64,000 bases of DNA from an uncultured Collinsella sp. (GCA_900541855.1 UQLD01000013.1:6399-70398); one strand, 5' to 3'. Positions 25,407 through 34,633 are shown, numbered from the stretch's first letter. Translations and numbers: made by a program. The notes: generated from the sequence alone by a model not told the origin.

Positions 25407-27410
25407 TCACCTATGGCCGAAAAACTCGGCGTCTGCTGCTCGCCAGGAGCGGAAGGTGGTGGGATCGACCTTTACATGAGCTGCGGCGGGTACGTCGTAC
25501 CATTTGACCGTGTAGCCGGCGCCGTGAGAGCAAAAGACCGAGTCGGGCGTGTTGGGCAGATCGGCCTCGGGCTCATAGGCGGCCGTCTCGATTACGCACT
25601 CGGCATCATGGCAAGGCGCATAGCCGGCGAACTCCAGGTACAGATGCCCACGACCACTCGTGTAGGCAGCCACCTCCAGCGCGTAATCCTGCACCTCAGA
25701 TGCCGGCACGCGACCCACAAGCTTCGCCCGGTCTCCCGCCATCGTCGGCGGCTCGTACTCGGCACCCATGCGCGTGGCATCCGAGAGCGCCCGGCCCACG
25801 CACTCCCCCGGCACCTCGAGCTCAAAGCGATACCACGGCTCCAACAGCACCGCCGCGCCGGCCTCACGCGCCTGCATGAGCCCCTGGCGAATCGCGCGGT
25901 ACGTGGCCTGGCGAAAATCGCCGCCCTCGGTGTGTTTGGCATGCGCGCGGCCACCCGTGAGCGTAATGCGCACATCGGTGATGGGCGAGCCGGTCAGCGC
26001 GCCCAGATGATCGCGCTCCATGGCGTTGGTGAGTGCCAGACGCTGCCAGTTAAGATCGAGCTCGTCGGTCGAGGTCACGGTGCCAAACTGCACGCCCGAA
26101 CCCGCCGGCAACGGTTCCAGGCACAGATGCACCTCGGCATAGTGGCGCAGTGGCTCAAAGTGGCCCACGCCCTCGACCGGCTGCGAAATAGTCTCCTTAT
26201 AGAGAATGCCGCCAGACTCAAACGCAACCGAAAGGCCAAAGCGATCGGCCAACACCCGCTGCACGACCTCGAGCTGCACCGCCCCCATGAGCTGCAGATG
26301 TATTTGTTCAAGATGCGTATTCCAGCTTACGCCGAGCATGGGATCTTCGTCCGCCAGCTCAGTCAGTGCTTTGAACACCGCATGGACATCGTGTTCGCCC
26401 GGAAGCACCGTATAGGTGAGAACTGGCGCAATGACGGGCGCATCGCACGCGGATTCCGCGCCCAAGGCGTCCCCTGGGCGAACGTGCGCAAGACCCGTCA
26501 CGGCACAAATACCGCCAGCAGCAACTTCTTGGGCAAGCTCATACTTCTCGCCGTTATAGATGCGGACCTGATCGACCTTCTGCTCCCATGCCTCGGCACC
26601 GGAACGTCCGTCAATCATCTGCTTGGCATGCAACGTGCCGCCGGTCACTTTAACCCAAGCCAAACGCTCACCGTGATCCCCACGGCTGACACGATAGACG
26701 CGCGCGGCAAACTCCGGGAGCCACGCCTGTTCACGCATCAGCGCGCATATGCCATCCAGCAGCTCGTCCACGCCTTGGTCCTTGAGCGCCGAGCCGGCAA
26801 AGCAGGGAAAGAGCTTGCGCTCGGCAACCATGCGCGACAGCGTTGCGACAGAAAGCTCGCCCGCTTCAAAAAACTCCTCGAGCGCTTCTTCGTCTAACGC
26901 GGCAGCGTCCTCCTGAACGGCCCCGCCCGCCAGCAGTTCGCTGGCATCCAAGCAGCCCTCGGAAAGGCGTTGCCCAAGTTGTGCCAGCAAAACATCGCGG
27001 CCGGGATTCTCCAAATCGATTTTGTTGATGAAGATGAACGTCGGGATGTCATAGCGCGCAAGCAGGCGCCACAGGGTTTCGGTGTGCCCCTGCACGCCGT
27101 CGTTGGCGCCCACAACCAAAATCGCGTAGTCGAGTGCGCGCAGCGTGCGCTCCGCCTCGGCAGAAAAATCGACATGTCCCGGCGCATCCACGAGCATGAC
27201 GTGGGTATCGCCATGGTCGAGCACGGCCTGCGACGAGAAGATCGTAATGCCACGCTCACGCTCGATCGCATTCGTGTCCAGATGCGAATCGCCATCGTCC
27301 ACGCGGCCGCGCTTGCGAATGCGACCCGCGTTGAACAACATGGCCTCGGCCAGCGTGGTCTTGCCGGCATCGACATGCGCCAAGATTCCAACGACCGCTT
27401 GCTTCGACAT
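25407..27410 (-). CDS. TetM/EF-G-like ribosomal GTPase
   Basis: 667-residue translational GTPase. G1 AHVDAGKTT, G2 region RERGITI, G3 DAPGHVDF, G4 NKID. Domain layout and length match the TetM/TetO/TetW ribosomal protection group. However, the sequence differs from classical tet genes (for instance GRIRKRGRVDDGDSHLD after the P-loop), and there is no mobile context. I therefore read it as a chromosomal relative whose drug phenotype is uncertain. Start 27410 has AGAGGAG; the ATG at 27479 adds an unconserved leader. Confidence 0.85.
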   Translation of the reverse strand: MSKQAVVGILAHVDAGKTTLAEAMLFNAGRIRKRGRVDDGDSHLDTNAIERERGITIFSSQAVLDHGDTHVMLVDAPGHVDFSAEAERTLRALDYAILVVGANDGVQGHTETLWRLLARYDIPTFIFINKIDLENPGRDVLLAQLGQRLSEGCLDASELLAGGAVQEDAAALDEEALEEFFEAGELSVATLSRMVAERKLFPCFAGSALKDQGVDELLDGICALMREQAWLPEFAARVYRVSRGDHGERLAWVKVTGGTLHAKQMIDGRSGAEAWEQKVDQVRIYNGEKYELAQEVAAGGICAVTGLAHVRPGDALGAESACDAPVIAPVLTYTVLPGEHDVHAVFKALTELADEDPMLGVSWNTHLEQIHLQLMGAVQLEVVQRVLADRFGLSVAFESGGILYKETISQPVEGVGHFEPLRHYAEVHLCLEPLPAGSGVQFGTVTSTDELDLNWQRLALTNAMERDHLGALTGSPITDVRITLTGGRAHAKHTEGGDFRQATYRAIRQGLMQAREAGAAVLLEPWYRFELEVPGECVGRALSDATRMGAEYEPPTMAGDRAKLVGRVPASEVQDYALEVAAYTSGRGHLYLEFAGYAPCHDAECVIETAAYEPEADLPNTPDSVFCSHGAGYTVKWYDVPAAAHVKVDPTTFRSWRAADAEFFGHR

Positions 27411-27474
27411 GGCTCTCCTCTTATTACAAGCCCATCGCACGCGGCAACGGGCGTTCACGCTCCACACTGGATGA

Positions 27475-27480
27475 TACAAT
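27475..27480 (+). promoter_or_regulatory. Extended -10 promoter of the putative ncRNA
   Basis: TGATACAAT (27472-27480) is an extended -10 (TGn plus TACAAT). A weak -35-like GTTCAC lies 16 nt upstream at 27453-27458. Transcription would start near 27487. Confidence 0.5.
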
Positions 27481-27485
27481 TTACG

Positions 27486-27682
27486 GGCCGGCGGGCGAAG
27501 CGGGCCCTATCCCCCGACCGAGCTCATCGCCCCGCGTTGCCGCGCGGCGATTTTCGTAGGTTCGCGCCTTGCGAAAGCCGGCACCTCCCCTTTTGTCTGC
27601 CTTGGCTCATCTGAGGCGGTAACAGCGCGAACCCCACAACAACGCGTTTTACCAAAAATGGCCCCACTCGGGGCCATTTTCA
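27486..27682 (+). ncRNA. Putative structured non-coding RNA, about 195 nt
   Basis: No convincing ORF. The stretch between an extended -10 promoter and an 11-bp terminator is full of helices. One is a hairpin ATCGCC-c-CGCG-ttgc-CGCG-c-GGCGAT (27526-27551). Another is a long-range 9-bp perfect helix, GGTTCGCGC (27559-27567) with GCGCGAACC (27625-27633). GCCGGC also occurs at both 27487 and 27577. Size and isolation suit 6S RNA or another housekeeping or regulatory RNA, but I could not match it to a known family. tmRNA, SRP RNA and RNase P signatures are absent. Confidence 0.5.
27655..27680. terminator. Bidirectional terminator
   Basis: AAAATGGCCCC-actc-GGGGCCATTTT, 11-bp stem with A/T tails on both sides. 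It ends the putative ncRNA (+) and the GNAT gene (-). Confidence 0.9.
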
Positions 27683-27714
27683 TTTCGATGAAACGCTGGT
27701 ATGTGACTCGGCCT

Positions 27715-28203
27715 TTATGCCTCGCGCAGCCAATCAAACGCGACGCGCGGCGTACCGTCCGACACATATACGATACCGGCGCGCTTAAACCCGGCCTTGG
27801 CGATGGCGCCCTGCATGGGCAGGTTGTCTTGGTGTGTGTCGATACGCAGATGGTCGATGCGTTCCTCGGCAAAGGCAAACATCGCAGCCGCGACGCCATG
27901 CGTGGTGCCGTCGGATGCCACGCGGTGCAGCACAGCATACGGGGCGTCGCTGCGCCACTGGCCGCCCTCGATCACATCGTAGGAACTGTCCGGCCCCGGC
28001 AGAAAGGCAAACGTCGCCACCACGCGTCCGTCTTCCTCGCACACATAGCTGCCACCGGCGGCGATATCGGCAGCCAGCTGCTCGCCCGAAGGCGTGCCCT
28101 CGGGCCACTGCGTCGTGTTGCCATGTGCGCGCATAAAGGCGCGGGCCGCGTCATAGATGGCCATGACGGCGGGAATGTCGGTATCGAGGGTTTTTCTGAT
28201 CAT
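27715..28203 (-). CDS. GNAT-family N-acetyltransferase
   Basis: 162 residues. An IRKTLDTDIPAVMAIYDAAR opening, a GGSYVCEEDGRVVATFAF beta strand region, and a C-terminal LRIDTHQDNLPMQGAIAKAG, FKRAGIVYVSDG are typical of GNAT enzymes that bind acetyl-CoA. In place of the usual R/QxxGxG/A loop it has SDGTTHGVAAAMFAFA, so the pyrophosphate loop is slightly divergent. ATG 28203 chosen, GTG 28206 adjacent. Substrate unknown. Confidence 0.85.
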   Translation of the reverse strand: MIRKTLDTDIPAVMAIYDAARAFMRAHGNTTQWPEGTPSGEQLAADIAAGGSYVCEEDGRVVATFAFLPGPDSSYDVIEGGQWRSDAPYAVLHRVASDGTTHGVAAAMFAFAEERIDHLRIDTHQDNLPMQGAIAKAGFKRAGIVYVSDGTPRVAFDWLREA

Positions 28204-28280
28204 CACGCGGCGACCTCACGTTTATTGGTATCACTTTGATTGAGCAATGATACCAACGTTTGGAGAAGGGCGCGAAGCAG

Positions 28281-28577
28281 ATGGGAAGCAAAAAGCGAGC
28301 CGCCTGGTCAAAGGCCAAAAGCGAGTTTTTGAGCGCTGCTACCGGCGGCGATATGAGCGACCTGTTTGCACGCGAGGACGAGCGCCGCGACGCCCTGGAC
28401 TCCGAGCGCGATGAAGCCTGGCGCTACAAATCGTGCGAGCGCAAAAACCGTTACGACACGCGCGCCGAGGCCGAGGCAGTTATGGCCGACTGCGAAAACC
28501 GCGGACGCCGCGGGCTGGCCTGCTACAAATGCGAATACTGCGGCGGCTGGCACTTGACGTCGCACCCTTGGAAATAG
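28281..28577 (+). CDS. Small zinc-ribbon-like protein, unknown function
   Basis: 98 residues, highly charged. A basic N-terminus (GSKKRAAWSKAKSEF) is followed by CERKNRYDTRAEAEAVMADC and a C-terminal YKCEYCGGWHLTSHPW, a CxxC...H pattern like zinc-ribbon proteins often seen in phage and mobile genes. The start is uncertain (ATG 28281, or TTG 28260). It sits alone between GNAT and rsmJ. I do not recognise a specific function. Confidence 0.65.
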   Translation: MGSKKRAAWSKAKSEFLSAATGGDMSDLFAREDERRDALDSERDEAWRYKSCERKNRYDTRAEAEAVMADCENRGRRGLACYKCEYCGGWHLTSHPWK

Positions 28578-28625
28578 GCGCCGCATCGGCACGGCATTGA
28601 CGGAGCGCCAGCCATCGCACGCAAG

Positions 28626-29330
28626 CTACGGGCGCGGCGGCACCAACACATCGTAGCGAACGGCCTTGCCCGCAAGTTGATAGCTCGGCTTAACGCCGGC
28701 AAGCAGCGGCCCCTTCACCGGCCGCTTGATAACGACCTTGCGCGGGCGCGCCGCAAGCGCAGCTTCGACCAGCGTCTCCTCATCGGCGCACGGCTGCTCC
28801 AGATGGTGTAAGAGTTGGAACTTCTTTTTCACCGCCGCGCTCTTGGTGCGTTCGGGAAACATGGGATCCAGATATACCACGTCGGGGGCGGCAAGCTCGC
28901 CCCGCCCGATCAGCTCAGCCGTATGGCGAAGGCCGGCAATGCTGTCCTCGCCCGCATGTAAGCGCATGCGCGACACGGCAGCCGCAAGCGCCGGATCATC
29001 TGCCGCGCGATCCAGGGCATCCTTGAGGAGCGCCGCGATCACGCAATCCTGCTCATACAGATCGACGGTAAAGCCCGCGGCCGCCAACAGCAGCGAATCC
29101 TCGCCAAAGCCTGCCGTAGCGTCAATCGCCCATGGTCGCTCGATGCCCTTTGTGCGCGCAGCCTTCACCAACAGCTCTTGCTGCAGACGGCCCTGCTTGA
29201 GTCGCGGCAGCATGCGGCCAAAATCGGCACGCAGCTCCATCGTGCCGTCGGTGAGCGTGAGGCCCTCGGACTTCCCGGTCAGCTCAAGCCCCGCGGCCCG
29301 AGCAACAGAAAAGGGATCGACGACGCCCAT
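28626..29330 (-). CDS. rsmJ: 16S rRNA (guanine(1516)-N2)-methyltransferase
   Basis: 234 residues. RADFGRMLPRLKQGRLQQELL, the SAM-binding IDATAGFGEDSLLLA and the catalytic LDPMFPERTKSAAVKKK are characteristic RsmJ blocks. It methylates G1516 of 16S rRNA. ATG 29330 follows AAGGAG. Monocistronic. Confidence 0.93.
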   Translation of the reverse strand: MGVVDPFSVARAAGLELTGKSEGLTLTDGTMELRADFGRMLPRLKQGRLQQELLVKAARTKGIERPWAIDATAGFGEDSLLLAAAGFTVDLYEQDCVIAALLKDALDRAADDPALAAAVSRMRLHAGEDSIAGLRHTAELIGRGELAAPDVVYLDPMFPERTKSAAVKKKFQLLHHLEQPCADEETLVEAALAARPRKVVIKRPVKGPLLAGVKPSYQLAGKAVRYDVLVPPRP

Positions 29331-29393
29331 GGGTACTCCTTAACAATCAAAACGAATACGTGAGCGCCGTTTATGTCGGCACCCAACCGTCCG

Positions 29394-29537
29394 CTATTGT
29401 CCCACATGCGACATGGCCCACAGCATCGCAATGCAAAGTACCGCCATCAATCCCGTGCACACGGCAGCGATCACGGAATCGCCCATGCGCCTTCCCAACG
29501 ACCGCGGCTCACGCACTTGCCCTGCTCCGTACATCAT
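29394..29537 (-). CDS. Small single-pass membrane protein
   Basis: 47 residues starting MMYGAGQVREPRSLGRRMGD, followed by one hydrophobic helix (SVIAAVCTGLMAVLCIAMLW). AAGGAGGAG directly precedes the ATG, which supports real translation. The Arg-rich N-terminus should be cytoplasmic. Function unknown. Confidence 0.6.
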   Translation of the reverse strand: MMYGAGQVREPRSLGRRMGDSVIAAVCTGLMAVLCIAMLWAMSHVGQ

Positions 29538-29765
29538 GACTCCTCCTTGAGACCAGCTCCTTGTTACGGCCTCATCATCGCAGCGCCGCACATGGGCTGC
29601 CATCGATTTGCCTTACAGCTGGCTTTCCTTTTTGAAAGGTTGGACCGTGCAGGCAAGAGACGCTTTCAAACGCATGCATCGCCCCGTTGAACTACAATGT
29701 GCTTCACCATATGTGCAGCACTTGGGGTGCGCCAGGTTGGCGTACTCGTATCGAAAGGACCAGCC

Positions 29766-30167
29766 ATGAGCTCTGCTCGTAAGACTCTCAAAATCCTTGC
29801 CCTCGTCTACTTTGTTTTGGGCATCGCCAGCCTCGTCATCGCCGGCGTCGGCATCGCGACCGGCAACCTCGATTCCACGTACGGGTCGAACGCCATGCTC
29901 GCCGCGGTCGTGCTGGTCGCCAAGGGCCTCATCGATCTCGCCGCGGGCGTTGCGGGCATCAAGGGCGCCAACAAGCCTTCGCAGGTGGATGGTGCGTTTA
30001 AGCTCGGCATCGTTGCCGCAATCGCCACGATTGCGCAGGCCGCGCTCACGCTTCCCGCGCTCGGCGGCAGCTCCGTCAATATCGTCGCCTTTGTCATCGT
30101 GGTCTACGACCTGTTCTTTGTTCAGCAGGCACACGCCGTTAAGGCCGAGAACAAGGACCGCCTGTAA
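29766..30167 (+). CDS. Small four-helix membrane protein
   Basis: 133 residues with four predicted membrane helices (ILALVYFVLGIASLVIAGVG; AMLAAVVLVAKGLIDLAAGV; LGIVAAIATIAQAALTL; NIVAFVIVVYDLFFV). Start 29766 follows AAAGGACC; a longer GTG-side frame from 29697 has no site. It resembles DUF308/unannotated actinobacterial membrane proteins only in general layout. Function unknown. Confidence 0.75.
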   Translation: MSSARKTLKILALVYFVLGIASLVIAGVGIATGNLDSTYGSNAMLAAVVLVAKGLIDLAAGVAGIKGANKPSQVDGAFKLGIVAAIATIAQAALTLPALGGSSVNIVAFVIVVYDLFFVQQAHAVKAENKDRL

Positions 30168-30205
30168 GCGCTCGCTTCTCATAACCTCTGCAGCCAAGCA
30201 ACTAA

Positions 30206-30241
30206 AAAGGGCCGATCGCGCATCTCCGCGGTCGGCCCTTT
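30206..30241 (+). terminator. Terminator after the small membrane protein
   Basis: AAAGGGCCGA ... TCGGCCCTTT, 10-bp stem with an extra inner CGCG/CGCG pairing. Confidence 0.85.
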
Positions 30242-30257
30242 ACGTTTGCCCAGACAA

Positions 30258-30294
30258 AACCTACCAAAACAAACCTGTCCCTTTTTGGCAGGTT
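30258..30294. repeat. CTGTCCC-core palindrome at the end of the RlmA-like gene
   Basis: AACCTACCAAAA ... TTTTGGCAGGTT with loop containing CCTGTCCC; one arm mismatch. Near-copy of 12276-12310. Probably the terminator of the minus-strand gene ending at 30296. Confidence 0.65.
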
Positions 30295-30295
30295 G

Positions 30296-31111
30296 TTAGC
30301 TGTGGCGGTACTCGGCGATGATGAAGTCGATGTCGGTTTGAAGGGTGTCCAAGTTTGCCAGGCGCTCTTTATCGGCAGGGCGCGTGCGGTAGTAGTACGG
30401 CGTCATCTGGAACACCGCCTCGATGTCGGCCTGGGTTTGGAGCGTAATGTTCGCAGACACCCGCCGCGTTCCGACCAACTCGAGCTCGGTGGTCTTCGGC
30501 AGCTTCTCATCGTTAAGGTACGGCGTGTCGTAGAGTACCTCCTTGAGCCCAAACAGATGACGGGCACCCGGCACCACGGTGTAGAGCGAGCCCTCTGGCG
30601 CCAGCACGCGAGAAAACTCACGCTCGTTAAAGGGAGCAAAGAGCTCGGTCACCATATCGAAGGTGCCATCGGCCACGGGGATGTCCTTCATGTTGGCCAC
30701 GAAGTAGGTCGCATCGCCGCGCTTGGCGGCAAGGCGCACCATCTCTTTGCCCAGGTCAAAGCCGTAAGCATTCACGCCCGGCACCGCACCCATGGCGCTG
30801 GTGTAATAGCCCTCGCCACAGCAAATATCGAGCAACGTCATGGGGCAGTTCGTAGACGCGGCACGTCCAGACACCCGCTCGCGCACCAGCTCGACCATCG
30901 CATCGCGCAACGGCGCATAGTAACCGCGGTTCAGAAAGTCGCGACGGCTGCGTGCCTGCGACTTGGGATCGCCCATGGAGTCGCCGCTCTTGGACGAGCG
31001 CAGGAGATATAGATAGCCCTCGCGCGCACGGTCAAACCGGTGCCCACCCGCGCATGCAGCACCGCGTTCGTCATCCACCAGCAGCTCATGGCAAACGGGA
31101 CACAACAACAT
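30296..31111 (-). CDS. RlmA-family 23S rRNA (guanine-N1)-methyltransferase
   Basis: 271 residues. An N-terminal zinc finger (CPVCHELLVDDERGAACAGGH, Cys4-His like) precedes a SAM-dependent methyltransferase with LLDICCGEGYY. REGYLYLLRSSKSGDSMGD matches RlmA proteins, which methylate G745/G748 of 23S rRNA. Start 31111 follows AAGGAG. Whether it modifies G745 or G748 cannot be read here. Confidence 0.88.
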   Translation of the reverse strand: MLLCPVCHELLVDDERGAACAGGHRFDRAREGYLYLLRSSKSGDSMGDPKSQARSRRDFLNRGYYAPLRDAMVELVRERVSGRAASTNCPMTLLDICCGEGYYTSAMGAVPGVNAYGFDLGKEMVRLAAKRGDATYFVANMKDIPVADGTFDMVTELFAPFNEREFSRVLAPEGSLYTVVPGARHLFGLKEVLYDTPYLNDEKLPKTTELELVGTRRVSANITLQTQADIEAVFQMTPYYYRTRPADKERLANLDTLQTDIDFIIAEYRHS

Positions 31112-31167
31112 GGCAACTCCTTAGCGCGAACAACACAACGCCCACCATTGTCGCACGCCTTCCCCGC

Positions 31168-31225
31168 CTAGTCATTGGGGACGTTCTTGAATGAGTAATC
31201 GTTTTAGAACGTCCCCAATGACTAG
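31168..31225. repeat. 20-bp-arm palindrome (TAGTCATTGGGGACGTTC family)
   Basis: Arms 31168-31187 and 31206-31225 are perfectly complementary over 20 bp with an 18-nt loop. A diverged copy lies at 51847-51904. It sits between divergent genes, so a purely terminator role is odd. Confidence 0.75.
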
Positions 31226-31289
31226 TCGATTAGGAGTATCATCGTCTGCGCAAATAAGCACAAAAGAGCATATTAGAGATTGAGAGCAT

Positions 31290-32672
31290 ATGGCTGACAC
31301 CGTATCTAAGCACATTGACATGACCACCGGCTCGCTGTGGCGCAATATTCCCCTGTTCGCCTTCCCCGTGGCCGCCACGAGCATCTTGGAGCAGCTGTCG
31401 AACCTCATCGCCACGGTCATCATCGGTAACTTCTCGGGCGACCAGGGAACCCTCGCCATGGCAGCGGTCGGCTCCAATGTTCCGCTTACCAGTCTTATGC
31501 TCAACCTGTTTATTGGCATGTCGCTTGGCTCCAACGTGGTCATCGCCAACGCCATCGGCCGCAACGATCAGAACATGGTCAAACGCGCCGTCCATACCTC
31601 GATTTTAATGGCGCTCGTGGGCTTTGTCGTCATCGCCCTGGGCGAGGTCTTTGCCGAGCCCATGCTCGCCGCGCTCAACGTTCCCGCCGAGACCATGCCG
31701 CTCGCTTCACTCTACCTACGTGTCTTTTTGCTCAGCATGCCCTCGATTTTGCTCTACAACTTTGAGGCCGCGATCTTCCGCTCCGTCGGCATCACCCGCA
31801 TGCCGCTGCAGGCGCTTGCCGTGTCCACCGTCCTCAACATTGGCCTGGACCTCATCTTTGTCCCCGTACTCCACTGGGGCGTCGCGGGCGTCGCCATCGC
31901 CACCGCCATCGCCTACACCGTCAGCGCCGCTACGCTCTTTATTCGCCTGCTCAAGACCGACTCCGTCGTCCGCGTCACCCCGCGCGACCTGGCTATCGAC
32001 CCCGTCGCCCTCAAGCGCATCGTTAAGATCGGCCTGCCCGCCGGCATCCAAAGCGCTGTCTTTGCCGTCGCCAACATCATCATCCAGTCCGCCATCAACA
32101 GCCTGGGCACCGAGGTCATGGCGGCATCGAGCGCCGCCATGAGCCTGGAGTACGTGTGCTACAACCTGCTCAACAGCTTTAGTCAGGCTTGCACCACCTT
32201 TGTGGGACAAAACCACGGTGCCCGCCAGATCGACCGTTGCACCAAGACGCTCAAGGTCTGCCTAGTCGAAGGCGGTATCGTCGCGCTCACCACGATTATC
32301 GTTATTGTTGGCCTGGGGCGCGAGATCTTGTCGCTGTTCAACAGCGATCCCAACATCGTCTCGATCGGCTATATCCGCGTATGTTCGATCTTCCCGGCGT
32401 ACGCCTTTAGCATGTTCTACGAAAACATGTCGGGCTACCTGCGCGGCTTTGGTATCTCGCTCACGCCCGCCCTCATCACCATGATCTGCGTCTGCGGCAT
32501 CCGCTTCTACTGGGTGTTCTGCGTGTTCCCGCACTTCCGCACCTTTGCGAACATCATGATGGTCTACCCCATCAGCCTGGGCACCACGGCGTTCTTTATG
32601 GTCGTAGCGGTATTGCTCTGCCACCCGGCACGCACCTATCGCGCCACCCAAGCCAAAGCGACAGCCCGCTAA
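31290..32672 (+). CDS. MATE-family efflux transporter
   Basis: 460 residues with twelve membrane segments in two MatE repeats (VAATSILEQLSNLIATVIIG and LPAGIQSAVFAVANIIIQSA are equivalent first helices). These Na+- or H+-coupled antiporters export cationic drugs or metabolites. Single gene; the upstream palindrome at 31168 separates it from the RlmA-like gene. No regulator is linked. Confidence 0.92.
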   Translation: MADTVSKHIDMTTGSLWRNIPLFAFPVAATSILEQLSNLIATVIIGNFSGDQGTLAMAAVGSNVPLTSLMLNLFIGMSLGSNVVIANAIGRNDQNMVKRAVHTSILMALVGFVVIALGEVFAEPMLAALNVPAETMPLASLYLRVFLLSMPSILLYNFEAAIFRSVGITRMPLQALAVSTVLNIGLDLIFVPVLHWGVAGVAIATAIAYTVSAATLFIRLLKTDSVVRVTPRDLAIDPVALKRIVKIGLPAGIQSAVFAVANIIIQSAINSLGTEVMAASSAAMSLEYVCYNLLNSFSQACTTFVGQNHGARQIDRCTKTLKVCLVEGGIVALTTIIVIVGLGREILSLFNSDPNIVSIGYIRVCSIFPAYAFSMFYENMSGYLRGFGISLTPALITMICVCGIRFYWVFCVFPHFRTFANIMMVYPISLGTTAFFMVVAVLLCHPARTYRATQAKATAR

Positions 32673-32699
32673 ACACCGCACTCAACGCCACGCCAGTCA

Positions 32700-33566
32700 T
32701 TAATTGACAATATGTGAGCTCATGTAGTCGATAAAGCGCCTCGTGGCGATAGGCATGGTGTCCCAACTGCGCCAGGCTGCCACTACGTCGCGCGAGGGGG
32801 CGTGCACGATGGGCCGCACGCGAATATCGGCTCGCATGCCCTCAACGGTACGGCGATATAGCATGCTCACGCCTAGGCCCTCCTCCACCATCGCCATGAT
32901 GGTGTAGTCGTCGGTCACCTCACTCGTCACATACGGCGACAGGCCATGCGCAGCAAATGCATCGAGCACCAGGCTCTGTTCGCCCTCATCCAGCAGCACA
33001 AACGGCTCGGACGCCAGGTCGGCGAGTGTCACCTTTTCCTTTGCCGTCAGTGGATGCGCGGCCGGCAATAATGCTACCAACTCGTCGTGATAGACCACGC
33101 GCTTCTCGAGACCAGCGGTAAACCCGCGTGCCGTAAAGCAAAAGTCAACCACGCCATCGTGCACCCACTGGGCGTTGCGCGTGTAATCGCCCTGCTTGAG
33201 GGTAAAGTGCACGCCCGGATGCAGGGCCCCAAAGTCGCGGATCACGCGCGGCAACACGGTTCGACTCACGTTGGTAAACGTCGCAATGCGAATATCGGTC
33301 GACGAAAGCCCCAGCAGCTCCTGGCGCTTGCCCTCGAGCTCGGCCTCGGCAGTCACGATCTGGCGCAGGTACGGCAGATATTGTTTACCGTCGCGCGTAA
33401 GCGTAACGCCCTGCTTTCCGCGCTCGATAAGCGTGGTACCCAGCTCGCGCTCGAGCGCCTTGACGGCCTGGCTCACCGCACTTTGCGTATAGCCCAGCTC
33501 GTCCGCCGCGCCCTTAAGACTGCCGCGATCGACCACCATACAAACAATCTGATACCGCGATGTCAT
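32700..33566 (-). CDS. LysR-family transcriptional regulator
   Basis: 288 residues. HTH (GSLKGAADELGYTQSAVSQA, VKALERELG) and an effector domain ending in the EEGLGVSMLYRRTVEG pattern, also seen in the regulator at 721-1578. Start 33566 has GGAGG 4 nt upstream. Divergent from an EamA gene at 33725, its likely target. Confidence 0.9.
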   Translation of the reverse strand: MTSRYQIVCMVVDRGSLKGAADELGYTQSAVSQAVKALERELGTTLIERGKQGVTLTRDGKQYLPYLRQIVTAEAELEGKRQELLGLSSTDIRIATFTNVSRTVLPRVIRDFGALHPGVHFTLKQGDYTRNAQWVHDGVVDFCFTARGFTAGLEKRVVYHDELVALLPAAHPLTAKEKVTLADLASEPFVLLDEGEQSLVLDAFAAHGLSPYVTSEVTDDYTIMAMVEEGLGVSMLYRRTVEGMRADIRVRPIVHAPSRDVVAAWRSWDTMPIATRRFIDYMSSHIVN

Positions 33567-33724
33567 CGTGCCTCCACATCAATGCAGCCGTAAAACGTTT
33601 TGTCAGCGCTTTTCGCGCCTACTTTAGCATTTCTTAATCATACTGAAGATACATTCGCTTTACTACATCCACATCTGGGAGCAGAATCCTTTGTACGAAA
33701 CCGTTCTGTAACAAAAGGAGTCCC

Positions 33725-34633
33725 ATGGATCGCAAAAAAGCAATCGCGCTCTCATTTTCCGTTCCCGTCGCATGGGGCTTTTCGTACCCTCTCATGAAGA
33801 TCGGCATGGACAGCATGAACGCCACGAGCATCGTCGCGCTACGCTGCATCATCGCCTTTGTGGTCTGCCTGCTGCTCTTCCACAAGCGCGCGTTCCGCAT
33901 CAACCGCGACCTTATGGTTCGCGCCGCCATCATCGGCGCCATCATGGCAACCGAGCTCACCTGCATGTGCCTGGGCTCCAGCCTCACCTCTGCCTCCACT
34001 GCCGGCTTTTTGCAGAGCCTGACGGTCGTGATCGTGCCGTTTGCCAACGCCGCCCTGCTGCGCCGCGCCCCCGAGCGCAAAGTGCTCATCGGCACCGCCA
34101 TCGTCACCTGCGGCATGTTGCTGCTCTCGGGCACCGACTTCACCAGCCTGAATCCGGGCGCGCTCATCATGCTGCTCTCCGCTTTTATCTATGCCGGCCA
34201 CATTATCGTAGCCAAGCGCTTTGTCGAAGAAGTCGATCCGCTTGCTCTGGGCGTTTGGCAGCTGGGCTTTGGCGGCCTGTTCTCGGGCATTGCCGCATGC
34301 GTCTTTGGCGGCTTCACGCTTCCCAGCACGCCCAGCGAGATCGTCGTTGTCGTCGCGCTCGCACTCATCTGCTCTGCCTACGGCTTTATCACCCAAACAC
34401 TCGTGCAGCCCCACGTGCCTGCCGAGACCACCGGCTTCGCCTTCTCGCTCGAGCCGGTCTGCTCCGCCGTCTTTTCGTTCTTCTTGGTTGGCGAGGTCCT
34501 GAGCCCCATCGCCTTCTTTGGCGCCGCCCTCATCCTAACCGGCGTCATGGCGGCAACCGTGCAGCTCCCGCGACTTCATGCGCATGCTCACGACCATGCC
34601 CGCATGGCAGGAACGCCCGAGCGAGCCTCGTAA
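33725..34633 (+). CDS. EamA/DMT-family transporter
   Basis: 302 residues, about ten membrane helices in two EamA repeats (ALSFSVPVAWGFSYPLMKIG; AFIYAGHIIVAKRFVEE; FAFSLEPVCSAVFSFFLVGE). AAAAGGAG precedes the start. The His-rich tail (HAHAHDHARMAG) is unusual and could bind metal, but may be incidental. Paired with the divergent LysR gene. Substrate unknown. Confidence 0.9.
   Translation: MDRKKAIALSFSVPVAWGFSYPLMKIGMDSMNATSIVALRCIIAFVVCLLLFHKRAFRINRDLMVRAAIIGAIMATELTCMCLGSSLTSASTAGFLQSLTVVIVPFANAALLRRAPERKVLIGTAIVTCGMLLLSGTDFTSLNPGALIMLLSAFIYAGHIIVAKRFVEEVDPLALGVWQLGFGGLFSGIAACVFGGFTLPSTPSEIVVVVALALICSAYGFITQTLVQPHVPAETTGFAFSLEPVCSAVFSFFLVGEVLSPIAFFGAALILTGVMAATVQLPRLHAHAHDHARMAGTPERAS

Noticed and set aside
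25407..27410. Acquired tetracycline-resistance element
   Set aside because: The protein is TetM-like in architecture but divergent in sequence, and no integrase, IS or conjugation genes are nearby.
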